A stretch of DNA of 30,214 bases from Prolixibacteraceae bacterium (GTDB lineage: Bacteria; Bacteroidota; Bacteroidia; Bacteroidales; Prolixibacteraceae): positions 20,605 to 50,818 of the forward strand of contig DPCJ01000199.1 in NCBI GenBank assembly GCA_003516705.1. The letters are read 5' to 3'. The position numbers and the translations under genes were made by a program. How positions within the stretch are numbered: position 1 is the stretch's first letter; the number at the start of each line of letters is the position of its first letter. The notes beneath the pieces are model-generated. The model saw only the letters and a list, made by a program, of their open reading frames with translations, was not told the origin of the DNA and did not search any database. This document shows positions 8,223 through 15,412 of the stretch, piece by piece.

Positions 8223-8258
8223 AATTTATTGTTTTAAAATTTGTTTTTCTGCCCGTTT

Positions 8259-8284
8259 GACATTACGGGTTGCAAAAATGTTGC
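8259..8284 (-). promoter_or_regulatory. ECF-sigma-type promoter for the minus-strand membrane gene
   Basis: Read on the minus strand: GCAAC (8284-8280), ATTTTT, 12 bases, then GTC (8261-8259). The AAC in the -35 and GTC in the -10 are typical of ECF-sigma promoters. The start would fall about 30 bases before the ATG at 8222. The same motif with the same spacing faces the sigma gene at 8536-8561. Confidence 0.6.
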
Positions 8285-8535
8285 AGGAAGTGGAAAGTTT
8301 TTTTCTGTCTGATTGACTGACCAGCTGACCGAAAGTCAACAGGTCAGGGGAAGGAACGCACGCGCACGAACAGGCAGGGATTGGAGCGGCAGCTTGTTGA
8401 AGCAGGTGACATTGACGGCTGACCGGCAGGAGCGACCAGAGGAAGCTACCTGACGGACATCGCCGGAAAAGGAACCTGCGAAACAACTACAGCGGAAAGC
8501 CCGGCTGCCTGCAAAAAAAAGTTTTCGTTACAACT
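8285..8535. other. GC-rich intergenic stretch, no gene seen
   Basis: Together with its flanking promoters this makes the gene-free interval 8223-8574. The middle part is visibly richer in G and C than the surrounding DNA. It contains many short self-complementary pieces such as CTGACC/GGTCAG and GCCGG/CCGGC, and is flanked by T7 and A8 runs. No start codon, ribosome site or recognisable protein supports an ORF in any frame. It could be a structured untranslated RNA or an old repeat insertion. Confidence 0.4.
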
Positions 8536-8561
8536 GCAACATTTTTATAACTTTCACAGTC
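8536..8561 (+). promoter_or_regulatory. ECF-sigma-type autoregulatory promoter
   Basis: GCAAC (8536-8540), ATTTTT, 12 bases, GTC (8559-8561), ending 13 bases before the sigma factor ATG. The identical arrangement drives the divergent gene, which supports control of both by the encoded sigma factor. Confidence 0.62.
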
Positions 8562-8574
8562 AGATAGTGCAGTT

Positions 8575-9153
8575 ATGACCGATGCCGAATTAGTACAGCA
8601 AATTTTGAACGGGAACAGCAATGCTTTCCGGTTTCTGGTGGCGAAACACCAGCGACTGGTTTTGCACGTGGTTGGCCGCATTGTGCAACGGCAGGAAGAC
8701 ATTGAAGATATTTGTCAGGAGGTGTTTATGAAGGTGTATTCGAAAATCGGGAAATTCAGGGGCGAAGCAAAACTTTCGACATGGATTGCCCGGATTGCCT
8801 ACAACACAAGCATTTCGCACCTGAGAAAAGAAGACCGGGACGAACTGTCGTACGACGAGCGCCCCGCGCTGGTGGCTGGCGAAACCGACGAATCGACTCA
8901 CCGTCAACCCATGGAAACAGATGAAGTAAAAAAATACCTGATGCTGAAAATTGAGGAGTTGCCGGTGCAATACCGCACGGTGCTGACACTGTTTCACCTT
9001 GAGGAGTTTTCGTACCGCGAAATTGAGGAGATTACCGGGATGCCGGAAGGAACCATAAAAAGTTATCTCTCGCGTGCACGGAAAATTTTAAAAGAGAAGC
9101 TTGAAAAAGTAGCTAAAATTGAAAAAACTAATATTTTTACCGAGTATGCTTAA
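8575..9153 (+). CDS. ECF-family RNA polymerase sigma factor
   Basis: A 192-residue sigma-70 of the extracytoplasmic-function group. Region 2 has LVAKHQRLVLHVVGRIV, then EDIEDICQEVFMKVYSKIGK and the -10 recognition part FRGEAKLSTWIARIAYNTSI. Region 4 has LPVQYRTVLTLFHLEEFSYR and EITGMPEGTIKSYLSRARKI. It directs core polymerase to a small regulon. The gene overlaps the next one (membrane protein at 9146) by eight bases, the usual arrangement for a sigma/anti-sigma pair, and has an ECF-like promoter of its own. Confidence 0.95.
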   Translation: MTDAELVQQILNGNSNAFRFLVAKHQRLVLHVVGRIVQRQEDIEDICQEVFMKVYSKIGKFRGEAKLSTWIARIAYNTSISHLRKEDRDELSYDERPALVAGETDESTHRQPMETDEVKKYLMLKIEELPVQYRTVLTLFHLEEFSYREIEEITGMPEGTIKSYLSRARKILKEKLEKVAKIEKTNIFTEYA

Positions 9154-9511
9154 CGAAGAAAAATATACCGACGCCGACAAATGGCTGGTTGACGCACTAA
9201 AAAGCGAACCAAACTTTATTTTGTCCGAGAATTTTGCTGACCGTATGGCAGAAAAAATGAGCCGGAAATTTGCATGGAGCCAGTACCTTCGCGAGTTTGC
9301 CATTTATGCAGGCGTGATTTTGGGTGTTGTGGCTGTTTTGGCTGCGGTACACATTTTTTTAGCCGGTGCGGATTGGAAAAGCTGGGCAAAGTTTGTAACC
9401 GAAAATCTTGTAATCGTTATTGCAACTGCATCTTTGCTGTTCTTCGTGCTTTTTACCGACCGTGTTTTGCTTCGCTATTTTTTACACCGCTCGAAAATAG
9501 ATTCGATTTAA
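9146..9511 (+). CDS. Two-TM protein, putative membrane anti-sigma partner
   Basis: A 121-residue protein. I chose the ATG at 9146, which overlaps the sigma stop (ATGCTTAA), over an in-frame ATG at 9119 deep within the sigma gene. The N-terminal 45 residues (NEEKYTDADKWLVDAL, then FADRMAEKMSRK) are soluble and amphipathic. Two membrane helices follow at roughly 50-75 and 88-107. Length, topology and overlap suit a membrane anchor that holds the sigma factor. No zinc-binding HxxxCxxC motif is present, so it is not a ZAS-type anti-sigma and the role is inferred from context. Confidence 0.75.
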   Translation: MLNEEKYTDADKWLVDALKSEPNFILSENFADRMAEKMSRKFAWSQYLREFAIYAGVILGVVAVLAAVHIFLAGADWKSWAKFVTENLVIVIATASLLFFVLFTDRVLLRYFLHRSKIDSI

Positions 9512-9520
9512 ACGAAGTAA

Positions 9521-10450
9521 TCAACGTCGGTTTTTTCGTAAATAAATCACTTCTTCGGTTTTTGGTTCTTCCCCAGGTTTCATTTTGTTGCGTTTGTAAA
9601 GCATATTCAACCTCACGCCATACACCTGCGAGATAAAATGCATGGTCTCTCCTGCTTCAACCCGGTGAAAATCTTTGCCTTTTTGTGCTTTTTTGTGTTT
9701 CTTCTGAATGTAAACCACTTCGTTTTTCTGCGGTCGGTAACCTTCGGGCCTGTCGTTAAAATTGTAAATCTCCCATGCTTTTTTTCTGAATCCCTGTGCA
9801 ATAATTTCGTAAGTATCCCCTTCGCGGGCCACAACAGCTTTCAGGTGGTTTGCACTGATAACTTTGTGTGCTTCCAGATCAATTTTCAAAAAATCAGAAA
9901 CATTCTCGTTGGAAAGTTTTGCACGCTGTGCAATGGCTAAATCATCGATGTTGATCCCTGAATCAAGCAAATACAATTTATTATCTTCAATAATTTTAAT
10001 CACGCGCTGAGCGTAATCAGGAGCTGTAGCATAACCGGCTGCTTTCAATCCGTGCGCCCAGCCCACATAATCATTGGGAGCTAACTGGAAAAGCGATGCA
10101 TACCGCGGACTGTTTACCAAAAAATTAGAATGATCGATAAATGATTCTTCAACCGTGTTGTATTTTCTGAAACATTCATTCCGCGCGTCGTCGTCCCATT
10201 TTACCGACGGTCCTGTCCAGTTCGATTTGCATTTGATACCAAAATGGTTGTTTGAAAGTATGCAGAGATTGCTGTTTCCGTTGGCCGACTCAAGACAAGC
10301 CTGTGCCATTTTTATGCTGGCCGGAATTCCGGTGCGCTGCATCTCTTCGATGGCGAGCAACTGGTATTTTTCGATATACTGCGTGCGGGTTTGCTGCGAA
10401 AAGGCAGTAAATACCAAAACTTCAAAAATCAATAGTAAAACATACTTCAT
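9521..10450 (-). CDS. Glucosaminidase-domain peptidoglycan hydrolase with two LysM repeats
   Basis: Secreted cell-wall hydrolase of 309 residues. A signal peptide (KYVLLLIFEVLVFTAFSQ) is followed by a FlgJ/Mannosyl-glycoprotein endo-beta-N-acetylglucosaminidase domain. It shows IPASIKMAQACLESANGNSN, with the catalytic Glu in LES, then NNHFGIKC and ATAPDYAQRVIKII. Two C-terminal LysM domains bind glycan: EGDTYEIIAQGF...VVYIQ and EAGETMHFISQVYG...VIYLR. I chose ATG at 10450 because GGAAAG lies just before it and it begins a proper signal peptide; the longer frame to 10501 starts with non-signal residues. It converges with the 9146 gene. Confidence 0.9.
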   Translation of the reverse strand: MKYVLLLIFEVLVFTAFSQQTRTQYIEKYQLLAIEEMQRTGIPASIKMAQACLESANGNSNLCILSNNHFGIKCKSNWTGPSVKWDDDARNECFRKYNTVEESFIDHSNFLVNSPRYASLFQLAPNDYVGWAHGLKAAGYATAPDYAQRVIKIIEDNKLYLLDSGINIDDLAIAQRAKLSNENVSDFLKIDLEAHKVISANHLKAVVAREGDTYEIIAQGFRKKAWEIYNFNDRPEGYRPQKNEVVYIQKKHKKAQKGKDFHRVEAGETMHFISQVYGVRLNMLYKRNKMKPGEEPKTEEVIYLRKNRR

Positions 10451-10526
10451 TACTTTCCTTTTTTTAAGCTCACCAAAAATAGGTTGTCTGAAAAACTTCA
10501 CGGCTGTACCGGATTTTATTTATAAA

Positions 10527-10556
10527 CAAAACTATGTCAATTTCATTGTTCTGCAA
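10527..10556 (-). promoter_or_regulatory. Bacteroidetes promoter of the glucosaminidase gene
   Basis: On the minus strand TTG (10556-10554) is followed by 19 bases and TAGTTTTG (10534-10527). This fits the TTG-N19-TAnnTTTG consensus. The predicted leader is about 70 bases. Confidence 0.65.
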
Positions 10557-10610
10557 CACACAAATATTTCATGCCAAATTACTGAATGGCCTGAATAATC
10601 AATAAAATTG

Positions 10611-10618
10611 TACTTTTG
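10611..10618 (+). promoter_or_regulatory. -7 box of the cytidine deaminase gene
   Basis: TACTTTTG matches TAnnTTTG, 15 bases before the ATG at 10634. No good -33 element is seen at the expected distance. Confidence 0.5.
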
Positions 10619-10633
10619 GGCAAAACTGACACC

Positions 10634-11116
10634 ATGCAGAAAAGAGTTTACCAAATTGTTACCGAAGAATTTCACAGTATTGCTGAACTACCCGGAACCG
10701 ACCAGCTACTGGTTTTTGCCGCCCGCGAAGCAGCCGAAAAAGCTTATGCTCCTTATTCAAAATTTAATGTTGGTGCAGCAGTTTTGCTTGCCAATGGTGA
10801 AATCATCAGGGGAAACAATCAGGAAAATGCTGATTTTACCGATGGAATCTGTGCAGAGCGTGTTGCCCTGTTTTTTGCCCACGCCACTTATCCTGGTGTT
10901 GCGGTAAAAGCACTGGCCGTAACTGCAAAAACCGGGGGTAAATTAATTTCCGGGCCAGCACAGCCCTGTGGCTCGTGCCGTCAGGTGCTTATAGAAACCG
11001 AAAGCCGTTTTAAACAATCAATCAGGTTGATTCTGGATGGAGCTGAAAAAATAATGGTTTTAGATGGAGCCGACAGTTTGCTCCCGTTCGCATTTAAACC
11101 GGATTCACTGGGCTAA
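10634..11116 (+). CDS. cdd: Cytidine deaminase
   Basis: Deaminates cytidine and deoxycytidine to uridine and deoxyuridine in pyrimidine salvage. A 160-residue homotetrameric type. Substrate-binding SKFNVGAAVL is at 42-51. The zinc site is CAE at 73-75, with the catalytic Glu75, and PCGSC with Cys112 and Cys115. I chose ATG at 10634, after the TACTTTTG box; the ATG at 10616 lies within that box. Its 3' end overlaps the convergent pseudouridine synthase by 23 bases. Confidence 0.95.
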   Translation: MQKRVYQIVTEEFHSIAELPGTDQLLVFAAREAAEKAYAPYSKFNVGAAVLLANGEIIRGNNQENADFTDGICAERVALFFAHATYPGVAVKALAVTAKTGGKLISGPAQPCGSCRQVLIETESRFKQSIRLILDGAEKIMVLDGADSLLPFAFKPDSLG

Positions 11117-11804
11117 AACGGTTACTCCTGAATAGTTTCATAAATTCATTCCACACAACATCATCGGGTGGGTCGGCGACAATTGTTACCGGCTCGTTTT
11201 TTACGGGATGAACAAATTCAATTTTACGGGCATGTAAATGAATGCTTTTGTCGGCATTCGGCCGCGGAAAACCGTATTTAATATCGCCTTTAATGTACAG
11301 TTTTAATTGGCGCAACTGAACCCTGATCTGGTGGTGACGGCCCGTGTGGAGTTCAACTTCGAGTAAATGATAATTATCGATACTCGCCACGTGCCGGTAA
11401 GTTAAACTTGCAAGTTTTGAGCCTTTCAGTTTCTCCTCGTAGGCATAACTCCGGTTCTGATCCTGTTTTTTTAAAAGATAATGGGTTAGCGTGTCGGTGT
11501 ATTTCGGCGGGCGTTTATCAACTACTGCCCAATACGTCTTTTTAACTTCACCTTTGTTTTGAAAAAGAAAATTAAGACGCGGCAAGACCTTGCTAGTTTT
11601 GGCAAGAACAACAATTCCGGTAGTTGGCCGGTCGAGCCGATGTGGCAGACCCAAAAAAACATTTCCCGGTTTATTGTATTTTTCCTTGAGGTAATCTTTT
11701 ACAATATCGAGCAGGGTGATATCGCCGGTTTCATCGCTTTGAACCACTTCGCCACCCGCCTTATTAACTACTATAATATGATTGTCTTCGTAAAGTACCT
11801 GCAC
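11094..11804 (-). CDS. RluA-family pseudouridine synthase without S4 domain
   Basis: Converts uridine to pseudouridine in rRNA or tRNA. A 236-residue catalytic domain with the signature LPHRLDRPTTGIVVLAKT and catalytic Asp58, then ELHTGRHHQIRVQLRQL and the C-terminal KIEFVHPV. There is no N-terminal S4 RNA-binding domain, as in RluA/TruC-like members. Target site unknown. It lies nine bases after panB on the same strand and is probably co-transcribed. Confidence 0.9.
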   Translation of the reverse strand: MQVLYEDNHIIVVNKAGGEVVQSDETGDITLLDIVKDYLKEKYNKPGNVFLGLPHRLDRPTTGIVVLAKTSKVLPRLNFLFQNKGEVKKTYWAVVDKRPPKYTDTLTHYLLKKQDQNRSYAYEEKLKGSKLASLTYRHVASIDNYHLLEVELHTGRHHQIRVQLRQLKLYIKGDIKYGFPRPNADKSIHLHARKIEFVHPVKNEPVTIVADPPDDVVWNEFMKLFRSNRFSPVNPV

Positions 11805-11813
11805 AGTTATTTT

Positions 11814-12629
11814 TTAGTATTGTTCTTTTTCGTTCGGAAAATCGCCCGATTTCACATCTTCGATATAATGACCAACGGCACCTTTGATTTCGGCTGCCAG
11901 ATTATGATACCGGCGCAAAAAGCGGGGCGAAAACTGTTGGGTTATGCCAAGCATATCGTGAATTACCAATACCTGACCATCAACACCACCGCCGGCGCCA
12001 ATACCAATTACAGGAATTGTCAGCGATTTTGATACAGTTTGGCCAAGTTCAGCCGGAATTTTTTCGAGTACCACGGCAAAACAACCGGCCTCTTCCAACA
12101 ATTTTGCATCCGTCAGCAGTTTTTCAGCTTCGGCTTCTTCGCGCGCGCGCACCGAATAAGTCCCAAATTTATTGATCGATTGCGGCATCAGTCCAAGATG
12201 CCCCATTACCGGAATTCCTGCTGACAAAATGCGATGAACTGAATCGATAACCTCGCTGCCTCCTTCGAGTTTAACTGCGTCGGTAGCCGTTTCTTTCATA
12301 ATTCTGATGGCTGTACTCAACGCTTTTTTCGAGTTTCCCTGGTATGTGCCAAACGGCAAATCAACTACCACCAATGCCCTTTCCACTGCATTCACCACCG
12401 AACGACCATGATAAATCATCTGATCTAACGTAATCGGAAGCGTAGTTTGATTGCCTGCCATTACATTCGATGCCGAATCGCCCACAAGAATCACATCAAC
12501 ACCAGCTTCATCAACCAACTGGGCCATGCTGTAATCATAAGAGGTGAGCATCGAAATTTTCTCGCCGCGCGCCTTCATTTCGGCCAGCCGGTGGGTTGTA
12601 ACTTTTCTGATTTCCTTGTGAACTGACAT
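11814..12629 (-). CDS. panB: 3-methyl-2-oxobutanoate hydroxymethyltransferase
   Basis: First committed step of pantothenate synthesis: adds a hydroxymethyl group from methylene-tetrahydrofolate to 2-oxoisovalerate. The 271-residue TIM barrel shows SMLTSYDYSMAQLVDEAG, VDVILVGDSASNVMAGN with the metal-binding Asp, VVVDLPFGTYQ, AVKLEGG, GHLGLMPQS, VLEKIP, and IPVIGIGAGG near the end. The length is usual. It is transcribed from its own promoter toward the pseudouridine synthase gene. Confidence 0.97.
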   Translation of the reverse strand: MSVHKEIRKVTTHRLAEMKARGEKISMLTSYDYSMAQLVDEAGVDVILVGDSASNVMAGNQTTLPITLDQMIYHGRSVVNAVERALVVVDLPFGTYQGNSKKALSTAIRIMKETATDAVKLEGGSEVIDSVHRILSAGIPVMGHLGLMPQSINKFGTYSVRAREEAEAEKLLTDAKLLEEAGCFAVVLEKIPAELGQTVSKSLTIPVIGIGAGGGVDGQVLVIHDMLGITQQFSPRFLRRYHNLAAEIKGAVGHYIEDVKSGDFPNEKEQY

Positions 12630-12651
12630 TTTACTTGTATTTTTTCCGGGG

Positions 12652-12683
12652 TAAAGCTATATAAACCATTTTAACTGAACAAA
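12652..12683 (-). promoter_or_regulatory. Bacteroidetes promoter of panB-rlu
   Basis: On the minus strand TTTG (12683-12680), 20 bases, then TAGCTTTA (12659-12652), one mismatch from TAnnTTTG. It precedes the panB ATG by 22 bases. Confidence 0.55.
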
Positions 12684-12755
12684 ACTGTTTTGATTGTTCT
12701 TCTTTTTATGCATCCAGATTGTTTACTTTGAATCAAATTTCAGAACAGAGAAATT

Positions 12756-14042
12756 ATGAAATACAGTCAACTGTCAGCAATGGTAACTTTAATCGCAGTA
12801 TTTGTTGTACCTGTTTCGGGTTTGGCTCAATTGCATAAAATTCAAACCGACAAACTTGAATTCAGAAGACACGAAATTAACTGGGGACTCAACTATTCGG
12901 GAGCAAACGAAAGGGAATCGTGGAAAACTGATGATGCAAAATATTACGAAGAGATATCCACAAATTCAGTTAACCTTTTTCTTGAAAACAGGTACTGGAA
13001 TTTTAGCGAAAACCGGCAACAGCAGTTTTTTGTTTCGGCAAAAGCAGGTCCGCTGTGGGGCAATGGCAACTGGAATGACAGTTCGTACATTGAAGAAATA
13101 GATGCTGAACATCGGTTAACCGGACTGCGGGCTGCAATTTCGGCTGATTATTCACTTCGCTATTATTATAACAACCGGAATTATACTTTACTTCAGGTCA
13201 ATGCAGCTGCGCAATACGACTGGTACAACCAGACGTCGGAGGGTACAATCGCCGACTCGAACCTTGTTGTAAGTGATTACATGAATGATTCGAAGGGCGA
13301 TAGACTGAGAACAGAAATCAATGCACGCGCCGGCTGGGGTTTGGGCCGTTTGACTGCTGTTAACCATTTTATGACAGCCGAATATCTCTTAACAAAATAC
13401 TACTCTGAACAGGATTTTTCGCAGGATGAAATTATGTTGCTGGCAGAAGAGATTGCCCGGCTTAAAAACAGTCGCGATCCGCGAATCAGTCATCAGCCCG
13501 AAATCGAAATCAAACAACTTGAAGATTTTCTGAACCAGAAAATGATTCAGATACCAAAAAGAATCATGGTTGCAGATTGGGAATCAGGAGAATTTTCACC
13601 TCGATACAATGGCAGCCGCGTCGAATTCGGACCATTTTTTCAGTATTACAACCGCGAACCCGACTTTGTTTATGGTGGCTATTTAATGCTCGAAAATGCC
13701 AGGTATTGCAACATGAAATGGAACCGGAATTTCAGCGCTGCAATCAACTACAACGCTTATAAACACAACGACTGGGTTTTAGGTGAAATAAGATTAGGCT
13801 GGTCGTATTTTCAGCAATTGCAAAGCCAGTGGGATTTAGGATTAAAGTACATTCCCGGTTTGGAAATTGGTGACGAAAAAGCGTTTTTTTACCAGGGAGT
13901 GGTACCCTATTTTTCGTGGTTCACACAACTCAATTCAAAAAACAGAATTGACATGAGTCTTGCATGGCGAATTACCTCAGACGAAAAACTGATGCTGCCT
14001 GGCCCGGAAATCTCGGTTTCGGTGTACAGGAGCAAATACTAA
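12756..14042 (+). CDS. Secreted Tyr/Trp/Asn-rich hypothetical, probable outer-membrane beta-barrel
   Basis: A 428-residue protein with an N-terminal signal peptide (about 1-25, ending GLAQ). The rest alternates polar and aromatic residues in strand-like runs, for example FFVSAKAGPLWGNGNW, YTLLQVNAAAQYDWY, FGPFFQYYNREPDFVYGGYL and VSVYRSKY at the C-terminus. The final aromatic-rich strand is typical of BamA-inserted barrels. A helical insertion with DEIMLLAEEIARLK lies near the middle. No family name is supported. It stands alone, divergent from panB, and overlaps the convergent acyltransferase gene by four bases. Confidence 0.75.
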   Translation: MKYSQLSAMVTLIAVFVVPVSGLAQLHKIQTDKLEFRRHEINWGLNYSGANERESWKTDDAKYYEEISTNSVNLFLENRYWNFSENRQQQFFVSAKAGPLWGNGNWNDSSYIEEIDAEHRLTGLRAAISADYSLRYYYNNRNYTLLQVNAAAQYDWYNQTSEGTIADSNLVVSDYMNDSKGDRLRTEINARAGWGLGRLTAVNHFMTAEYLLTKYYSEQDFSQDEIMLLAEEIARLKNSRDPRISHQPEIEIKQLEDFLNQKMIQIPKRIMVADWESGEFSPRYNGSRVEFGPFFQYYNREPDFVYGGYLMLENARYCNMKWNRNFSAAINYNAYKHNDWVLGEIRLGWSYFQQLQSQWDLGLKYIPGLEIGDEKAFFYQGVVPYFSWFTQLNSKNRIDMSLAWRITSDEKLMLPGPEISVSVYRSKY

Positions 14043-15154
14043 ACCCGCAGGAAAATTTTCTTCTTGTACATGTAGTACATCAACATCCAGACAATCATTA
14101 TTTCGCCGGCAACAATTAAAAGCTTGCTGACTTCGCCAAATATCGTGGTCCAGCCAAGCAAAAGGTTCGTCGGCCTGCCCACATCAATAAAACGATGAAA
14201 CAGGTAAATAAAAATGGAATTCATACCAATAACCCGGAAGAAGAACGACCATTTTTGCCAGCCTTTTACATCGATAATCCAATAGAACAGCGCAATCAGT
14301 AAAAACCCGATGCCGCTGGTAAGCAGATTAAAACTACCTGTCCAACAGGCTTTGATGATAGGATAAAATGTACTGAGCAAAAGCGCAACTCCAATTGCAG
14401 CAGCGCCACTAACTGCAAGAATTTTTACTTTTTGCATTTCAGCTGTCTTTTTGTGACGAAGAATATACCCGGCCAGCGACCCCATTAAAGTAACCGAAAC
14501 CGCAGAAACAATACAAAGCAAACCTTCAGGGTCGAAAACTTCGCCGTGCAAACGGCCCGGAACCAGCATCCGGTCGAAATATCCGTTAATACAACCTTCG
14601 GGCGTTAGTACACCTGCACCAATTCCCGGCACAGGAACCAGCAATTGTAAAACCCCGATACCCACAAGAATACTGCCCAGCCAAATCAACCGCTGTTTCA
14701 GGTCTTTTGTGTAAATGGTTATCAACGCGGCAAACATGTAGCCCAACCCGATTTGCCCCAAAACGCTCAGCAATCGCGGATTTTCAAAACCATTGCTGAA
14801 AACGCCATTGTAAATCCATCCCAGCAAAACAAGAATCAAACCTCTGCCAATTGCCTTTTTAGCAAGTGACGATTTTGCCACTTTCTTTTCGAGTTTCGAA
14901 ACCAGAGAAAACGGAATGGCCACCCCGCTGATAAACATGAACAATGGAAAAATCAAATCGTAAAAATGAAAACCATTCCACGGAACATGTTCCATTTGCT
15001 CTACAATCGGGTTCATCCACGAAGCGCCCGATTGGCGTGCAATTACTTCAACAAGGTAACTTCCTCCGGTTATCCAGAACATATCGAAACCGCGGAGCGC
15101 ATCAAGTGAATAAAGCCGTTTTTCGGGCTCAAGGTGCATTGATTTTGTTGTCAT
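14039..15154 (-). CDS. DUF5009/HGSNAT-like membrane acyltransferase
   Basis: Polytopic inner-membrane protein of 371 residues with about ten helices. The N-terminal signature RLYSLDALRGFDMFWITGG is that of DUF5009/DUF1624 proteins related to human heparan-alpha-glucosaminide N-acetyltransferase, which transfer acetyl groups to sugars across the membrane. Other conserved parts are HFYDLIFPLFMFISGVAIPF, GIGAGVLTPEGCINGYFDR and the C-terminal GMNSIFIYLFHRF. MTTKS at 15154 or MHLEP at 15139 could be the start. Probably a cell-wall or glycan acylation role, not provable here. Confidence 0.85.
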   Translation of the reverse strand: MTTKSMHLEPEKRLYSLDALRGFDMFWITGGSYLVEVIARQSGASWMNPIVEQMEHVPWNGFHFYDLIFPLFMFISGVAIPFSLVSKLEKKVAKSSLAKKAIGRGLILVLLGWIYNGVFSNGFENPRLLSVLGQIGLGYMFAALITIYTKDLKQRLIWLGSILVGIGVLQLLVPVPGIGAGVLTPEGCINGYFDRMLVPGRLHGEVFDPEGLLCIVSAVSVTLMGSLAGYILRHKKTAEMQKVKILAVSGAAAIGVALLLSTFYPIIKACWTGSFNLLTSGIGFLLIALFYWIIDVKGWQKWSFFFRVIGMNSIFIYLFHRFIDVGRPTNLLLGWTTIFGEVSKLLIVAGEIMIVWMLMYYMYKKKIFLRV

Positions 15155-15345
15155 TTCTTTTGGTTTGATAAATGCCTAATTTAATAACATTTTACAATGT
15201 CACCTTCAAATAACTTGTGTTTTACTAATCAAAATGTATTTTCAAAATACAAAGTTTCTGCCTTTTTGTCACCAGATTTGACAAGAACTAACGGCTGCCT
15301 TTTGTTTTTGATGTCACATTTTCGATAAAAACAGCCAAAATGCGG

Positions 15346-15362
15346 CTGGCATAATCATTGCA
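15346..15362 (+). promoter_or_regulatory. Putative sigma-54 promoter upstream of dnaK
   Basis: CTGGCATAATCATTGCA matches the -24/-12 consensus YTGGCACGRNNNTTGCW at 15 of 17 positions, with the required GG-N10-GC spacing. The predicted start is near 15373, giving a 40-base leader before the ATG at 15413. A 5-7-5 palindrome, CAGCC/GGCTG (15332-15348), overlaps the -24 element. No convincing TAnnTTTG box was seen in this interval. Confidence 0.5.
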
Positions 15363-15412
15363 AAACACCCATCGTAATTTTTAAATTGAATAATCATTTA
15401 AAACATAATAAA

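Noticed and set aside
8226..8702. Minus-strand ORFs in the sigma-factor upstream region
   Set aside because: Cys/Pro-rich nonsense translations that cross the two promoter motifs; no homology-like pattern and no ribosome site.
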